Part shown: positions 44,140-53,956 of the stretch, piece by piece
Numbering within the stretch: the stretch's first letter is position 1
Layout of the letters: every line of letters begins with the position of its first letter
Source of the DNA: an uncultured Lachnospiraceae bacterium
GTDB lineage: Bacteria; Bacillota; Clostridia; Lachnospirales; Lachnospiraceae
Direction: 5' to 3'
DNA length: 64,000 nucleotides
Assembly: GCA_946558695.1 (NCBI GenBank)
Contig: CAMNTQ010000003.1
Coordinates: 39,856-103,855 of the forward strand
Notes under the pieces: generated by a model
The model's input: the letters and a program-made list of their open reading frames with translations, nothing else
Database searches by the model: none
What the model was told of the DNA's origin: nothing
Translations under genes and position numbers: made by a program

Positions 44140-45498
44140 CTAACCAAGTATATCTCTGAAACTGCTGACAATATGGTCTTTTGTCACTACGATCACACTG
44201 TCTCCGGCCTCCAGATGGTCATCTCCATTCGGTATGATAACATCTCTCTTCCGCCCGATACAGGCTATCAGGTTGTTCTTTTTAATAGGGAGGTCTTTCA
44301 GAGGCAGCTGCGTATATTCACATTCCTTCTTTATAATAAATTCCAGCGCTTCCACCTTCCCCTGCACCAGATGATACATCGTCTCAACATTGGCGCTGCT
44401 GTAAGAATTGTTCCGGGCTCTGACATATCCCATAATTTCATCTGCCGTCGCGCTCTTGGCCGACACAATACTATCAATGCCAAGCCCTTCTATCATCTGC
44501 GCCCGCATGTCTTCATTCACCTTTGCGATAATCTTCGGTACGCCGATTGTTTTCGCAAAAAAGGCCATAATGATATTCTCTTCGTCCATCCCCGTGAGTG
44601 CTACAAATGCATCTGCATCTCCAATTCCCTCTTCCAACAAAAGATCATGGTCTGCCGCATTGCCGTGGAGGATGGTAGCCTTAGGCAGAAGTTCGCATAA
44701 CTCTTCGCATCTCTTCTCATTGCGCTCAATGATCTTTACCTGCATACCCACTTTTAAGAGCTGGGCAGCCAAGTAGAAGCAGACATGGCCGCCTCCGCAG
44801 ATGATCACCTTCTTCACTTTTGCATTCTTGCGCCCAAGGGATTTAAAAAATGTCTTCAAATCCTGATGACCTGCCGCGATATGAATACGGTCTCCTTCTC
44901 TCAACACAAAATTTCCGTCCGGTATATACACTTCCTTTCCTCTCTTTACCGCACATACCAGAATCTTTATCTGAAACTTCCTGTAAACCTCCGCAAGAGA
45001 GAGATCCGTCAGCGGCTGGTCGCTGCCAAGCGCATACTCCACAAGCTCCACGCGCCCCTTCATAAAAGTCTCTACTTTATTTGCCTCAGGGAATAACAGA
45101 ATCCTTAAGATCTCATTGGAAGCCGCAAGCTCCGGATTTACTGCCATAGAAAGCTGCAAATCCTCCTTCAGCATCCCGATCTGTCTGTAATATATCGGAT
45201 TACGCACCCTCGCTATCGTATGCTTAGCTCCGAGTCTTCTTGCTATCAAACAGCTTAACATATTCATCTCATCCGTCGAAGCACAGGCGATAACCAGATC
45301 TGCCCGCGGCACGTCCGCCTGCTTCATGATCTCCGCATCCGCACCGTTACCCGTGATGCAGAAAATATCCATCTTGTTCAACGCTTCTTTAAGCTTTCCT
45401 TCATTTTGGTCAATCAGAGTGATATCATAATTTTCTTCCGACAACTGCACTGCAAGCTTATGACCTACTTTACCGTCACCAATAATTACAATCTTCAT
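44140..45498 (-). CDS. trkA: Trk potassium system NAD-binding subunit
   Basis: The 452-residue protein has two RCK units in tandem. Rossmann loops are GDGKVGHKLA (about 7-16) and a second GGGHVCFYLA near 232. Each is followed by a TrkA-C domain. The double unit distinguishes it from the single-unit KtrA. It gates TrkH. The tight trkA-trkH spacing indicates one operon. Confidence 0.95.
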   Translation of the reverse strand: MKIVIIGDGKVGHKLAVQLSEENYDITLIDQNEGKLKEALNKMDIFCITGNGADAEIMKQADVPRADLVIACASTDEMNMLSCLIARRLGAKHTIARVRNPIYYRQIGMLKEDLQLSMAVNPELAASNEILRILLFPEANKVETFMKGRVELVEYALGSDQPLTDLSLAEVYRKFQIKILVCAVKRGKEVYIPDGNFVLREGDRIHIAAGHQDLKTFFKSLGRKNAKVKKVIICGGGHVCFYLAAQLLKVGMQVKIIERNEKRCEELCELLPKATILHGNAADHDLLLEEGIGDADAFVALTGMDEENIIMAFFAKTIGVPKIIAKVNEDMRAQMIEGLGIDSIVSAKSATADEIMGYVRARNNSYSSANVETMYHLVQGKVEALEFIIKKECEYTQLPLKDLPIKKNNLIACIGRKRDVIIPNGDDHLEAGDSVIVVTKDHIVSSFRDILG

Positions 45499-45560
45499 CT
45501 TCGTTCCTCTTTTTTATATATTTTAAACTAAGCATAGTAGAGTATAGCACCTTTATAAAA

Positions 45561-45590
45561 ATAAGAAAAGCCCTCTCGGGCTTTTCTTAT
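45561..45590 (-). terminator. Terminator of the EF-G-like gene
   Basis: ATAAGAAAAGCCC and GGGCTTTTCTTAT form a perfect 13-bp stem with a TCTC loop, followed on minus by TTTTATAAAGG. It is 31 bases after the EF-G-like stop. Confidence 0.92.
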
Positions 45591-45621
45591 CAGCTTTTTC
45601 ACTTCATAATTCTTATCTTCC

Positions 45622-47697
45622 CTATTCCTCAGCCGCCCTCTTAGCGATCTCCGCCTCCTGAACATCTGACGGAGCCTGCTCATAGCGTGCAAATGCATAT
45701 TCGTAATTTCCGCGTCCTCCTGTCATAGAACGAAGCGTCGTACAGTAACCAAAAAGCCCTGTCATCGGAATATCAGCCTCTATCACTTGATAACCGCCGC
45801 TTACAGGATTCATACCGAGTACGCGTCCCCTGCGCTTATTTAAATCGCCCATAACATCTCCGGTATAATCATCCGGAACAGTTACTTTGATCGAAGCGAT
45901 CGGCTCTAACAGAACCGGACCCGCCTCCATGAAGCCCTTCTTGAACGCCTGAATCGTAGCTGTCTTGAATGCCATCTCAGAAGAATCTACCGGATGATAG
46001 GAGCCGTCATACAATGTAGCCTTTACGCCCACTACCGGATATCCTGCCAACGGTCCCTTGATAACGGACTCTTGAAGTCCTTTCTCAACTGCCGGGAAAT
46101 AGTTCTTTGGAACTGCCCCGCCTACAACTGTCTCTTCAAAAATATATGGCGTCTCCAGATCGCCGGAAGATGCGAATTTCATCTTAACATGTCCATACTG
46201 ACCATGTCCGCCTGACTGCTTCTTGTACTTCGTATCCACGTCAGAATTCTTACGGATCGTTTCACGGAACGCAACCTTCGGAGTCTCTAATGTCACTGCA
46301 CATTTATATCTCTCCGCAAGCTTACTTACTGCAATCTCTAAGTGCTGGTCGCCCATTCCGTATAAAAGCGTCTGGCGGTTTTCACTGTCATTAACGGCCT
46401 TAAGAGTAATGTCCTCTGCCATCATCTTCTGAAGCGCCTGCGATACCTTATCCTCATCGCCCTTGTTCGCCGTCACATACTTCATGTATGTATACGGCTT
46501 GGAATATTCCGTTTTTCCGAAAAGAAGAGGCATCGTCTTAGCAGAAAGCGTATCGCCTGTCTTTGTATTGCCAAGCTTTGCGATCGCTCCGATATCTCCT
46601 GCAAATAATTCACTTACCTCTACCGGCTTATTTCCAATCATCGTATAGATCTTACCAAGCTTCTCATCGGACTCGGAAGATGTATTGTAAAGGACATCCT
46701 CTCCTTTCAGCACGCCGGAGCATACCTTAACAAAAGAGTATTTACCGATGAACGGATCAACCATTGTCTTGAACACATAAGCAGATTTTGCTTTTGCAAA
46801 GTCATAATTCGCCTCGTAAATCTCATTCGTCTTCAAGTTGACGCCTGCGCACTCTCTCCAGTCAGGACTCGGGAAAAACCTTACGATATCCGACAGAAGA
46901 TTGGCAACGCCCTGCGCCTGGATGTTAGAACCCATAGCCACAGGAACAATGCTTCCATCCATTACCTCTGTACGCATCGCCGCACGGATCTCCTCTACAG
47001 AGAATTCCTCTCCTGCAAAATAACGCTCCATGAATTCCTCACTGGTCTCCGCAACTGCCTCAAGAAGTTTCTCACGGTAACTCTCTACATATTCCATACA
47101 ATAATCAGGAATCTCGCACTCTTCCCTCTTGCCGATGCCTGTATAACGTCTTCCTGCGTTCTTGATTATATTCACATAACCTGTCAGCTTCTCATCCTCG
47201 CGGATCGGTGAGAAATGAGGAGCAATTACTTTTCCGTATTTTTCTGTCAGATCTTCCACTACCTGACGGAAGCTGGCGTCATCCACGTCCATCTCTGTTA
47301 CATATATCATACGCGGCAGGCTGTACTTATCACACAATTCCCACGCTTTCTCCGTTCCAACCTCTACTCCTGCCTTGCCTGATACAACGATAACCGCTGC
47401 ATCCGCTGCGCTGACCGCCTCTTCCACTTCTCCGACAAAATCGAAATATCCCGGAGTATCCAGCACATTGATCTTAGCCTTTTCCCATTCGATCGGGATC
47501 AGTGCTGTACTGATGGAAAACTCACGTTTCTGTTCTTCTTTGTCAAAGTCGCTGATGGTGTTGCCATCTGTAACCTTGCCCATCCGGTTCACCGCGCCGG
47601 ATACATAAGCCATAGCTTCCGCAAGGCTCGTCTTGCCGCATCCGCCATGCCCTAAAAGAACTACATTTCTGATTTCGTCCGTTCTATAAACTTTCAT
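45622..47697 (-). CDS. EF-G-like translational GTPase (paralogue, EF-G2 type)
   Basis: The 691-residue protein has the full EF-G domain order I-V. G1 is GHGGCGKT (about 16-23), G3 is DTPGYFDF. The usual G4 NKxD is replaced by TEMD in YVTEMDVDDASF. Domain IV holds GGHGQYGHVKM, and the C-terminus retains RRGRVLGMNPVSGGYQVIEA. It is therefore one of the EF-G paralogues and not the housekeeping factor, which normally lies in the str operon. A role in a specialised translation step or in ribosome protection or recycling is possible but not shown. It is monocistronic with a strong terminator. Confidence 0.9.
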   Translation of the reverse strand: MKVYRTDEIRNVVLLGHGGCGKTSLAEAMAYVSGAVNRMGKVTDGNTISDFDKEEQKREFSISTALIPIEWEKAKINVLDTPGYFDFVGEVEEAVSAADAAVIVVSGKAGVEVGTEKAWELCDKYSLPRMIYVTEMDVDDASFRQVVEDLTEKYGKVIAPHFSPIREDEKLTGYVNIIKNAGRRYTGIGKREECEIPDYCMEYVESYREKLLEAVAETSEEFMERYFAGEEFSVEEIRAAMRTEVMDGSIVPVAMGSNIQAQGVANLLSDIVRFFPSPDWRECAGVNLKTNEIYEANYDFAKAKSAYVFKTMVDPFIGKYSFVKVCSGVLKGEDVLYNTSSESDEKLGKIYTMIGNKPVEVSELFAGDIGAIAKLGNTKTGDTLSAKTMPLLFGKTEYSKPYTYMKYVTANKGDEDKVSQALQKMMAEDITLKAVNDSENRQTLLYGMGDQHLEIAVSKLAERYKCAVTLETPKVAFRETIRKNSDVDTKYKKQSGGHGQYGHVKMKFASSGDLETPYIFEETVVGGAVPKNYFPAVEKGLQESVIKGPLAGYPVVGVKATLYDGSYHPVDSSEMAFKTATIQAFKKGFMEAGPVLLEPIASIKVTVPDDYTGDVMGDLNKRRGRVLGMNPVSGGYQVIEADIPMTGLFGYCTTLRSMTGGRGNYEYAFARYEQAPSDVQEAEIAKRAAEE

Positions 47698-47858
47698 ACT
47701 TTAACTGCCTCCTTGTTTTTAGAAAATCTCATATACACATTGTACTAAAATTTCTCTCATATTACAACTTATTTATTCAGATTATCCATTATAACCGTTT
47801 ACCCTTGTACATAATCTGTAACACGGCGCCTGCTTCAATACTTTAAAGCGATATAGAA

Positions 47859-47887
47859 TTGACAAATTCTTTAATTAAATATAGAAT
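47859..47887 (+). promoter_or_regulatory. Promoter of tyrA-aroA
   Basis: TTGACA (47859-47864), a 17-base spacer and TAGAAT (47882-47887) precede the tyrA ATG by about 57 bases. No attenuator or T-box is visible in the leader. Confidence 0.78.
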
Positions 47888-47944
47888 AAGAGGCATAAAA
47901 TACGGAGCGATCCGCAGAATCACAACAACCTCAGGAGGGACACT

Positions 47945-49039
47945 ATGAAGCACAAGGTTGGTTTTATTGGTCTGGGTCTGATCGGCGGTTCCATTGCAAA
48001 GGCCATCCGTCAGTATTACCCGGATTACGAAATTGTAGCTTTTGACAAGAATAGAGAAGCATTGGCGCTTGCAACGCAGGAATCCATCATCCATGTGGCG
48101 GCCACCACCATCGACGATAATTTCCGTCACTGCAGTTATATCTTCCTCTGCGCGCCTGTTGTATACAATACTGCTTATTTAAAGCAGATAAAGAATTTTC
48201 TTCAGGAAGACTGCATTCTGACAGACGTAGGCAGCGTAAAGACGAACATACATAAGGAAGTGGAGTCTCTCGGAATCGGGAAATATTTTATCGGCGGACA
48301 TCCCATGGCCGGTTCTGAAAAGACTGGATTTGGCAATTCAAAAGCAATGCTGATCGAAAACGCATATTATATACTTACCCCGGCTAAAGAAGCGCCTAAG
48401 GAAAAAGTCGACCGCTACGAAGAATTTGTAAATCATTTACGTGCGATTCCCCTCATCCTTGATCACACCCAGCACGACTACGTAACCGGAGCCATCAGCC
48501 ATCTTCCTCACATCATCGCATCCAGTCTGGTGAACTTTATAAAAGATAACGACACCAGCACAGAACTGATGAAGAATCTTGCGGCAGGCGGCTTTAAGGA
48601 TATTACCCGTATCGCCTCCTCCTCACCCACCATGTGGCAGCACATCTGCCTGACGAATAAGGAAAATATCTCTGAAATTCTCGGTGGATACATCAGATCC
48701 CTGCAGAATTTTAAGGAATTGATTGACAGTTCTGATGAGCAGGCACTTTACCAGACATTTGATTCCTCTAAGAATTACCGCAATGCGATTCCTTCCTCCT
48801 CGGCAGGTCCGATCAAAAAAGCTTATGCGGTATACTGCGATATCATTGACGAAGCCGGAGGGATCGCCGCTATTGCGACAATTCTCGCCTCCAATGGTCT
48901 GAACATTAAGAATATAGGTATTGTAAATAACAGAGAATTTGAAGAAGGGGTTCTGCGTATAGAATTCTACGATGAGGCATCTTCCAAAAGAGCCGCAACG
49001 TTGCTGCAGAAATTCAGGTACATTGTATATGAGCGTTAG
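47945..49039 (+). CDS. tyrA: Prephenate dehydrogenase with ACT domain
   Basis: TyrA oxidatively decarboxylates prephenate to 4-hydroxyphenylpyruvate on the way to tyrosine. The 364-residue protein has the NAD loop GFIGLGLIGGS (6-16), DVGSVKTNIHKE, GGHPMAGSEKTG, and a C-terminal ACT domain from about 290 (GGIAAIATILASNGLNIKNI) that usually binds tyrosine for feedback. GGAGG precedes the ATG. The 3' end overlaps aroA by 11 bases. Confidence 0.96.
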   Translation: MKHKVGFIGLGLIGGSIAKAIRQYYPDYEIVAFDKNREALALATQESIIHVAATTIDDNFRHCSYIFLCAPVVYNTAYLKQIKNFLQEDCILTDVGSVKTNIHKEVESLGIGKYFIGGHPMAGSEKTGFGNSKAMLIENAYYILTPAKEAPKEKVDRYEEFVNHLRAIPLILDHTQHDYVTGAISHLPHIIASSLVNFIKDNDTSTELMKNLAAGGFKDITRIASSSPTMWQHICLTNKENISEILGGYIRSLQNFKELIDSSDEQALYQTFDSSKNYRNAIPSSSAGPIKKAYAVYCDIIDEAGGIAAIATILASNGLNIKNIGIVNNREFEEGVLRIEFYDEASSKRAATLLQKFRYIVYER

Positions 49040-50327
49040 ATCTATCTGCCCGTCAAAGGGATTGAAAGGTGAAATCAATATTCCGGGAGACAAATCCATC
49101 TCCCACCGTTCTATTATGCTCGGCTCTATCGCACAGGGAACGACTGAGATCACACATTTTCTTAAGGGAGCTGACTGCCTGTCCACCATCAGCTGTTTTC
49201 GGAAAATGGGTATAGAAATCGAAGAAAAACCAGACTGCATCCTAGTACACGGCAAAGGGCTTCGGGGACTTACACCGCCAAGCGAAGTATTAGATGTAGG
49301 CAACAGCGGTACAACCACAAGACTTTTGTCAGGAATCCTTGCAGGACAAAACTTTTCCTCTGCGCTGTCCGGAGACAAGTCCTTAAACTCAAGGCCCATG
49401 GCAAGAATCATGACTCCGCTAAACAACATGGGCGCAGATATTACAAGCCTGAATCACAATAACTGTGCGCCTCTCTGTATCAATCCCGGCACATTGCGGG
49501 GCATCCATTATCAGTCGCCGGTCGCATCCGCACAGGTCAAATCCGCGGTTCTTCTCGCCGGTCTCTATGCCGACGGCGAGACCTCTGTCACAGAACCTGC
49601 CCTGTCGCGGAACCATACAGAACTTATGCTGCAGAATTTCGGCGCATATGTAGTCTCAACCATGCACAGTAACAAAAGCGCCACCGCACAGATTGCACCC
49701 TGCACCGAACTTTACGGACAGCAGATATTTGTTCCCGGAGATATCTCCTCCGCGGCATACTTTATCGCCGCGGGACTTTTAGTCCCCCACTCTGAAATCC
49801 TTGTGAAAAACGTAGGCACTAACTTTACCCGTGCCGGTTTCCTGAAAGTATGCGAAGCGATGGGCGCTTCGCTGACACTTCTGAATCAATCTTTCGAGGG
49901 AGGAGAAGGGCGCGCAGACATCCTCGTCAAATCCGGTTCCCTGAAAGGGACTGCGATCGAAGGCGATATCATCCCCTCGCTGATCGATGAAATCCCAATG
50001 ATCGCCGTCATGGCCGCCTGTGCGGAAGGTACGACGGTCATCCGAGATGCGGCCGAGCTGAAAGTAAAAGAAACGAACCGGATAGACACTGTCACAGAAA
50101 ATTTAAGAGCGATGGGCGCTTCGGTCACTCCTACCGAAGACGGGATGATCATCGAAGGGGGCGCGCGGCTTAAAGGAGCACGCATCAAGAGTTATCTGGA
50201 TCATCGGATCGCCATGTCATTCGCGGTCGCAGGACTCGCAGCTTCCGGCGAAACAGTGATTGAAGACAGCCAGTGCGCGGATGTGTCTTATCCCGATTTT
50301 TTTACTTCACTGGAAAGTCTGCATTAA
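49029..50327 (+). CDS. aroA: 3-phosphoshikimate 1-carboxyvinyltransferase (EPSP synthase)
   Basis: AroA joins shikimate 3-phosphate and PEP. The 432-residue enzyme shows GDKSISHRSIML, GNSGTTTRLLSGIL, SAQVKSAVLLAGLYA, DEIPMIAVMAAC and YLDHRIAMSFAVAG. The frame stays open further up inside tyrA, but the ATG at 49029 matches the family start and overlaps tyrA, so it is translationally coupled. Confidence 0.97.
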   Translation: MSVRSICPSKGLKGEINIPGDKSISHRSIMLGSIAQGTTEITHFLKGADCLSTISCFRKMGIEIEEKPDCILVHGKGLRGLTPPSEVLDVGNSGTTTRLLSGILAGQNFSSALSGDKSLNSRPMARIMTPLNNMGADITSLNHNNCAPLCINPGTLRGIHYQSPVASAQVKSAVLLAGLYADGETSVTEPALSRNHTELMLQNFGAYVVSTMHSNKSATAQIAPCTELYGQQIFVPGDISSAAYFIAAGLLVPHSEILVKNVGTNFTRAGFLKVCEAMGASLTLLNQSFEGGEGRADILVKSGSLKGTAIEGDIIPSLIDEIPMIAVMAACAEGTTVIRDAAELKVKETNRIDTVTENLRAMGASVTPTEDGMIIEGGARLKGARIKSYLDHRIAMSFAVAGLAASGETVIEDSQCADVSYPDFFTSLESLH

Positions 50328-50351
50328 GTATATTCACAGATAAATATAGGA

Positions 50352-50380
50352 AATGGCAGGATGGTTCGTCTCCTGCCATT
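50352..50380. terminator. Bidirectional terminator between aroA and the aldolase gene
   Basis: AATGGCAGGA and TCCTGCCATT form a perfect 10-bp stem with a nine-base loop, 25 bases after aroA and seven before the converging aldolase stop. T-rich sequence follows in both directions. Confidence 0.82.
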
Positions 50381-50386
50381 CATCTA

Positions 50387-51412
50387 TTAGATCAGTCTAT
50401 ATAACTCCTCTACATCCTCTCTCTTAGTTGCCCAGCTTGTTGCAAACCGCACGACCGTACGATTTTCATCATATTTTTCCCAGAAACTGAAAGCGACTTT
50501 ACTTCGCAGACGCTCCATCACTTCATTTTCCATAATAATAAACTGCTGATTCGTAGGTGAATCAATGAAAAATTTATATCCCTTTTTCCGAAATCCTTCC
50601 TTTAAAAGTTTTGCCGTATCAATCGCATTTTTACTGATCTCATAATATAGGTTATTCGTAAAGAGCGTATCAAACTGAAGTCCTAACAGCCATCCCTTTG
50701 CAAGAAGCGCGCCCTGCTGCTTTACCATCGTCATAAAATACTTCGGCATATTTTTCTTTGTAAAGACAACTGCCTCACCGAACAACGCGCCTACTTTCGT
50801 TCCGCCGATGTAAAATGCATCACAGTACCGCGCAATATCAGGCAATGTCACGTCTGTATCCTCACTCGTCAGCCCGTAACCGAGCCGCGCTCCGTCCATA
50901 TAAAGCGGGATACCATATTCCCCGCATACCTCCGAGATTTCTTTTAATTCTTTCAGACTATATAATGTTCCATATTCTGTCGGATGAGAGATATACACCA
51001 TCCCTGGAAATACCATATGTTCATGGTTCCCGTCCTCCCAAAAGGTCTTAAGAAATCCGGAAAGTTCTCTTACATCAATCTTTCCGTCATGACCGGGAAT
51101 CTCCTGCACTTTGTGGCCGGTGTATTCAATAGCGCCTGCCTCATGTAAGCTTACATGCCCCGTCTGTGCAGCCACTACTCCTTCATACCGTTCAAGCATG
51201 GTTGAGATTACAATCGAATTCGTCTGCGTTCCTCCTACCAGAAAATAAACCTGCGCCTCTTCACACTCACATGCCTTACGAATTTTTTCCTTCGCACTTT
51301 CACAGATCTTGTCTGTTCCGTAACCCTTTTGCTGTTCCATATTTATCTCCTGCATACGGTTTAAAATCTTCTCATGCGCTCCTATCGTATAATCACTTTC
51401 AAATGACAACAT
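50387..51412 (-). CDS. Threonine-aldolase-type PLP enzyme
   Basis: The 341-residue protein is of the beta-eliminating lyase/threonine aldolase family, which cleaves L-threonine to glycine and acetaldehyde. Key regions are FLVGGTQTNSIVISTML, the His-stacking HVSLHEAGAIEYTGHK, LYMDGARLGYGL, and the PLP lysine in YIGGTKVGALFGEAV. The exact substrate cannot be assigned. Its start is 37 bp after the hemB stop, so it may be cotranscribed with the tetrapyrrole run. Confidence 0.88.
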   Translation of the reverse strand: MLSFESDYTIGAHEKILNRMQEINMEQQKGYGTDKICESAKEKIRKACECEEAQVYFLVGGTQTNSIVISTMLERYEGVVAAQTGHVSLHEAGAIEYTGHKVQEIPGHDGKIDVRELSGFLKTFWEDGNHEHMVFPGMVYISHPTEYGTLYSLKELKEISEVCGEYGIPLYMDGARLGYGLTSEDTDVTLPDIARYCDAFYIGGTKVGALFGEAVVFTKKNMPKYFMTMVKQQGALLAKGWLLGLQFDTLFTNNLYYEISKNAIDTAKLLKEGFRKKGYKFFIDSPTNQQFIIMENEVMERLRSKVAFSFWEKYDENRTVVRFATSWATKREDVEELYRLI

Positions 51413-51448
51413 ATCTGCTATTCTCCTCTCTGTCCATATCTCTGTTTT

Positions 51449-52426
51449 CTATCCGATCAATCCCTCGTCCATATACCCAGCCAATTCCTTTGCATAATAG
51501 GTCAGATAGCTCTGTATCCCGGCGCGGAATGCCGCAACCGCCGTCTCGCACACAATACTTTTCTCATCGATCCAACCCTTTGCCGCCGCTGCCTTGATCA
51601 TGGCATATTCACCGCTGACACTGTAAGCAGCCACCGGAAGATGCGTAGCCTCCTTTACTTTCACGATCATGTCAAGGTAAGCCAATGCCGGCTTCACCAT
51701 AACGATATCCGCACCCTCCTCCTCGTCGAGCAGCACTTCTTTGATGCCCTCCCTGCTGTTATGATAATCCATCTGGTAGCTTTTACGATTACCAAATGCC
51801 GGAGCAGAATCCGCCGCATCCCGGAACGGCGCATAAAAGCCAGAGGCATATTTTACAGCATAAGACATGATCGGTGTGTTTGTAAACTGATTTTTATCTA
51901 AAATCTGCCGGATTGCCGCCACTCTTCCATCCATCATGTCAGAAGGCGCTACCATATCCGCCCCTGCCTGCACATGAGAAAGGGCTGTTTTGGCCAATAC
52001 CTCAAGAGTTGAATCGTTATCAACCTCCCGACCGCAGAGCATACCGCAGTGCCCATGTGAAGTATATTCGCACAGACACACATCCGTAATACAGTAGAGT
52101 TTCGGAAAACTCTTTTTTGCCTCGCGAAGCGCCCGCTGGATTATTCCGTCTTTTGCATATGCCTGACTCGCCTTCTCATCCTTATGCTCCGGAATACCGA
52201 AAAACATAACCGAACTTACGCCTGACTCGACTATATCTTCCAGCGCAAAAGAAAGCCTGTCTACACTGTAGCGGTACTGTCCTTCCATCGACGGTATTTC
52301 CTCGCATATGCCTGTTCCGTCCTTTACAAAGATGGGATAGATCAACGCTGACTTATCTACTCTGGTTTCCCGTACCATCTTTCTTAGGTTTTCATTACTC
52401 CGTAATCTTCTAGGTCTTTTTATCAT
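51449..52426 (-). CDS. hemB: Delta-aminolevulinic acid dehydratase (porphobilinogen synthase)
   Basis: HemB condenses two aminolevulinates to porphobilinogen. The 325-residue enzyme has the zinc-type cysteine cluster DVCLCEYTSHGHCG and two active-site lysines in SYAVKYASGFY and DIVMVKPALAYLD. It follows cobA-hemD by 24 bp in the minus-strand tetrapyrrole run. Confidence 0.97.
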   Translation of the reverse strand: MIKRPRRLRSNENLRKMVRETRVDKSALIYPIFVKDGTGICEEIPSMEGQYRYSVDRLSFALEDIVESGVSSVMFFGIPEHKDEKASQAYAKDGIIQRALREAKKSFPKLYCITDVCLCEYTSHGHCGMLCGREVDNDSTLEVLAKTALSHVQAGADMVAPSDMMDGRVAAIRQILDKNQFTNTPIMSYAVKYASGFYAPFRDAADSAPAFGNRKSYQMDYHNSREGIKEVLLDEEEGADIVMVKPALAYLDMIVKVKEATHLPVAAYSVSGEYAMIKAAAAKGWIDEKSIVCETAVAAFRAGIQSYLTYYAKELAGYMDEGLIG

Positions 52427-52450
52427 AAATTCAGAATCCTTTCTATATCC

Positions 52451-53956
52451 CTATTTGCATTGTGATTTCATCTCCAAAATCAGTTCCGCTAAATCATCCA
52501 ACGTTGCCTTTTTCGCGGCCATGCACTTCATATTATATTTAGCCGCCGTCTCAGCAGTCTGCCTGCCAATGCAGGCTGCTTTAAGTTTTGAATAATCCAT
52601 TCCTTCTGTAACTGCGGCAAAGCCTTCTACGGTAGAACTGCTGGTAAATACAACAAGGTCTATCCCTCCTTTCTCAAGCTCCTCTTTTATGGAAACTGCC
52701 CTTCCTGCATGGCAAACGGTCCTGTATACTGCCACATCCTCCACAAAAGCGCCCGCCTGTTCTAAAATAGGAACTAACTGCTCATTTCCCTTTTCCGCAC
52801 GCGGAATCAAGATACGTTTTCCACTGATTCTCTGATACGCAAGGGCATGGCCAAGTGACTCCCCGTCAAAAATATCCGGAATCAGATCTGCGTAGATTCC
52901 TCTCTTGCCAAGCGCTGCCCTTGTTCCCTCTCCGATAACCGCAAACTTCGCTCCTGAAAGCTTTCGGATATCGAGCTTTTCCTGCTCTGCCTGCTCGAAA
53001 AAAATCTGAACACCGATCTGACTTGTGAAGACGATCCAGTCATATCTGTCAATGTGCACAAAATACTGCGACAACCGTCTGTTTTCCATAACTGCCACCG
53101 TATCAATGGCAGGAAGCTCCAGCACTTCCGCACCCTTCATTCTAAGCTTCTCCGCCAGATATGACATCAGCTTTCTTGGACGTGTCAGAACAATCCTCAT
53201 ACCAAAAAGCGGCAGTTCTTCCCGCCACGAAAGAATATCCGCCAGCCTGCACACCTGTCCCACTACGATAACTGCCGGAGGACGGATTCCATCCTCCCTG
53301 ACCTTATCCTCAAGATCACCCAGCGTTGCAGATACTCTCTTCTGCCCTGCGGTCGTTCCCTCCTGAAGAACGGCCACAGGCATATCCGGACTCATCCCAG
53401 CCTCTAAAAGCTTTCTTCTGATATCCGAAAGCGCCGTAACCCCCATGAGAAACACTAAAGTTCCGCCGGCGCGCACCAGCGCTTCATAATTCATATCCTC
53501 ATTTTGTCCTTGCTTTTTATGTCCGGTAATAATATGTACCGAAGAAGCAAAATCTCTGTGTGTGACCGGAATCCCGCTATAAGCCGGTACCGCAAGCGAA
53601 GATGTAACTCCCGGAACTACTTCATATGGAATTCCATACATTTTTAATTCCGCCAGTTCTTCTCCTCCCCGTCCGAAAAGAAACGGATCGCCCCCTTTCA
53701 GTCTCACGACCCTCAATCCTTTCTGCGCTTCCCTGACAAGAATCCGGTTGATCTGTTCCTGCGGAATCGGATGATGTCCCGCCAGCTTCCCGACATTAAT
53801 TAATTTCTTGCTATCATCCAATGAAGAAAGAATTTCGTTTCCAACAAGGTGGTCATATATGATAACATCCGCTTTTTCTAAAAGAGACTTTCCCTTTATC
53901 GTCATAAGACCAATATCACCCGGTCCGGCTCCCACTAGCCACACTTTTCCTGTCAT
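52451..53956 (-). CDS. cobA-hemD: Fused uroporphyrinogen-III C-methyltransferase / uroporphyrinogen-III synthase
   Basis: Residues about 1-240 are the SAM-dependent methylase (VGAGPGDIGLMTIKG, RLKGGDPFLFGRGGEE, GVTSSLAVPAYSGIPVTHR) that makes precorrin-2. Residues about 245-501 are HemD, which cyclises hydroxymethylbilane to uroporphyrinogen III (TRPRKLMSYLAEKLR, AVIGEGTRAALG, VVFTSSSTVEGFA). Such fusions are common in Clostridia. It abuts the thioesterase gene by one base. Confidence 0.96.
   Translation of the reverse strand: MTGKVWLVGAGPGDIGLMTIKGKSLLEKADVIIYDHLVGNEILSSLDDSKKLINVGKLAGHHPIPQEQINRILVREAQKGLRVVRLKGGDPFLFGRGGEELAELKMYGIPYEVVPGVTSSLAVPAYSGIPVTHRDFASSVHIITGHKKQGQNEDMNYEALVRAGGTLVFLMGVTALSDIRRKLLEAGMSPDMPVAVLQEGTTAGQKRVSATLGDLEDKVREDGIRPPAVIVVGQVCRLADILSWREELPLFGMRIVLTRPRKLMSYLAEKLRMKGAEVLELPAIDTVAVMENRRLSQYFVHIDRYDWIVFTSQIGVQIFFEQAEQEKLDIRKLSGAKFAVIGEGTRAALGKRGIYADLIPDIFDGESLGHALAYQRISGKRILIPRAEKGNEQLVPILEQAGAFVEDVAVYRTVCHAGRAVSIKEELEKGGIDLVVFTSSSTVEGFAAVTEGMDYSKLKAACIGRQTAETAAKYNMKCMAAKKATLDDLAELILEMKSQCK

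Noticed and set aside
48623..49429. 268-codon minus-strand frame opposite tyrA-aroA
   Set aside because: Both plus-strand genes are clearly identified over this span, and the antisense frame has no family features.
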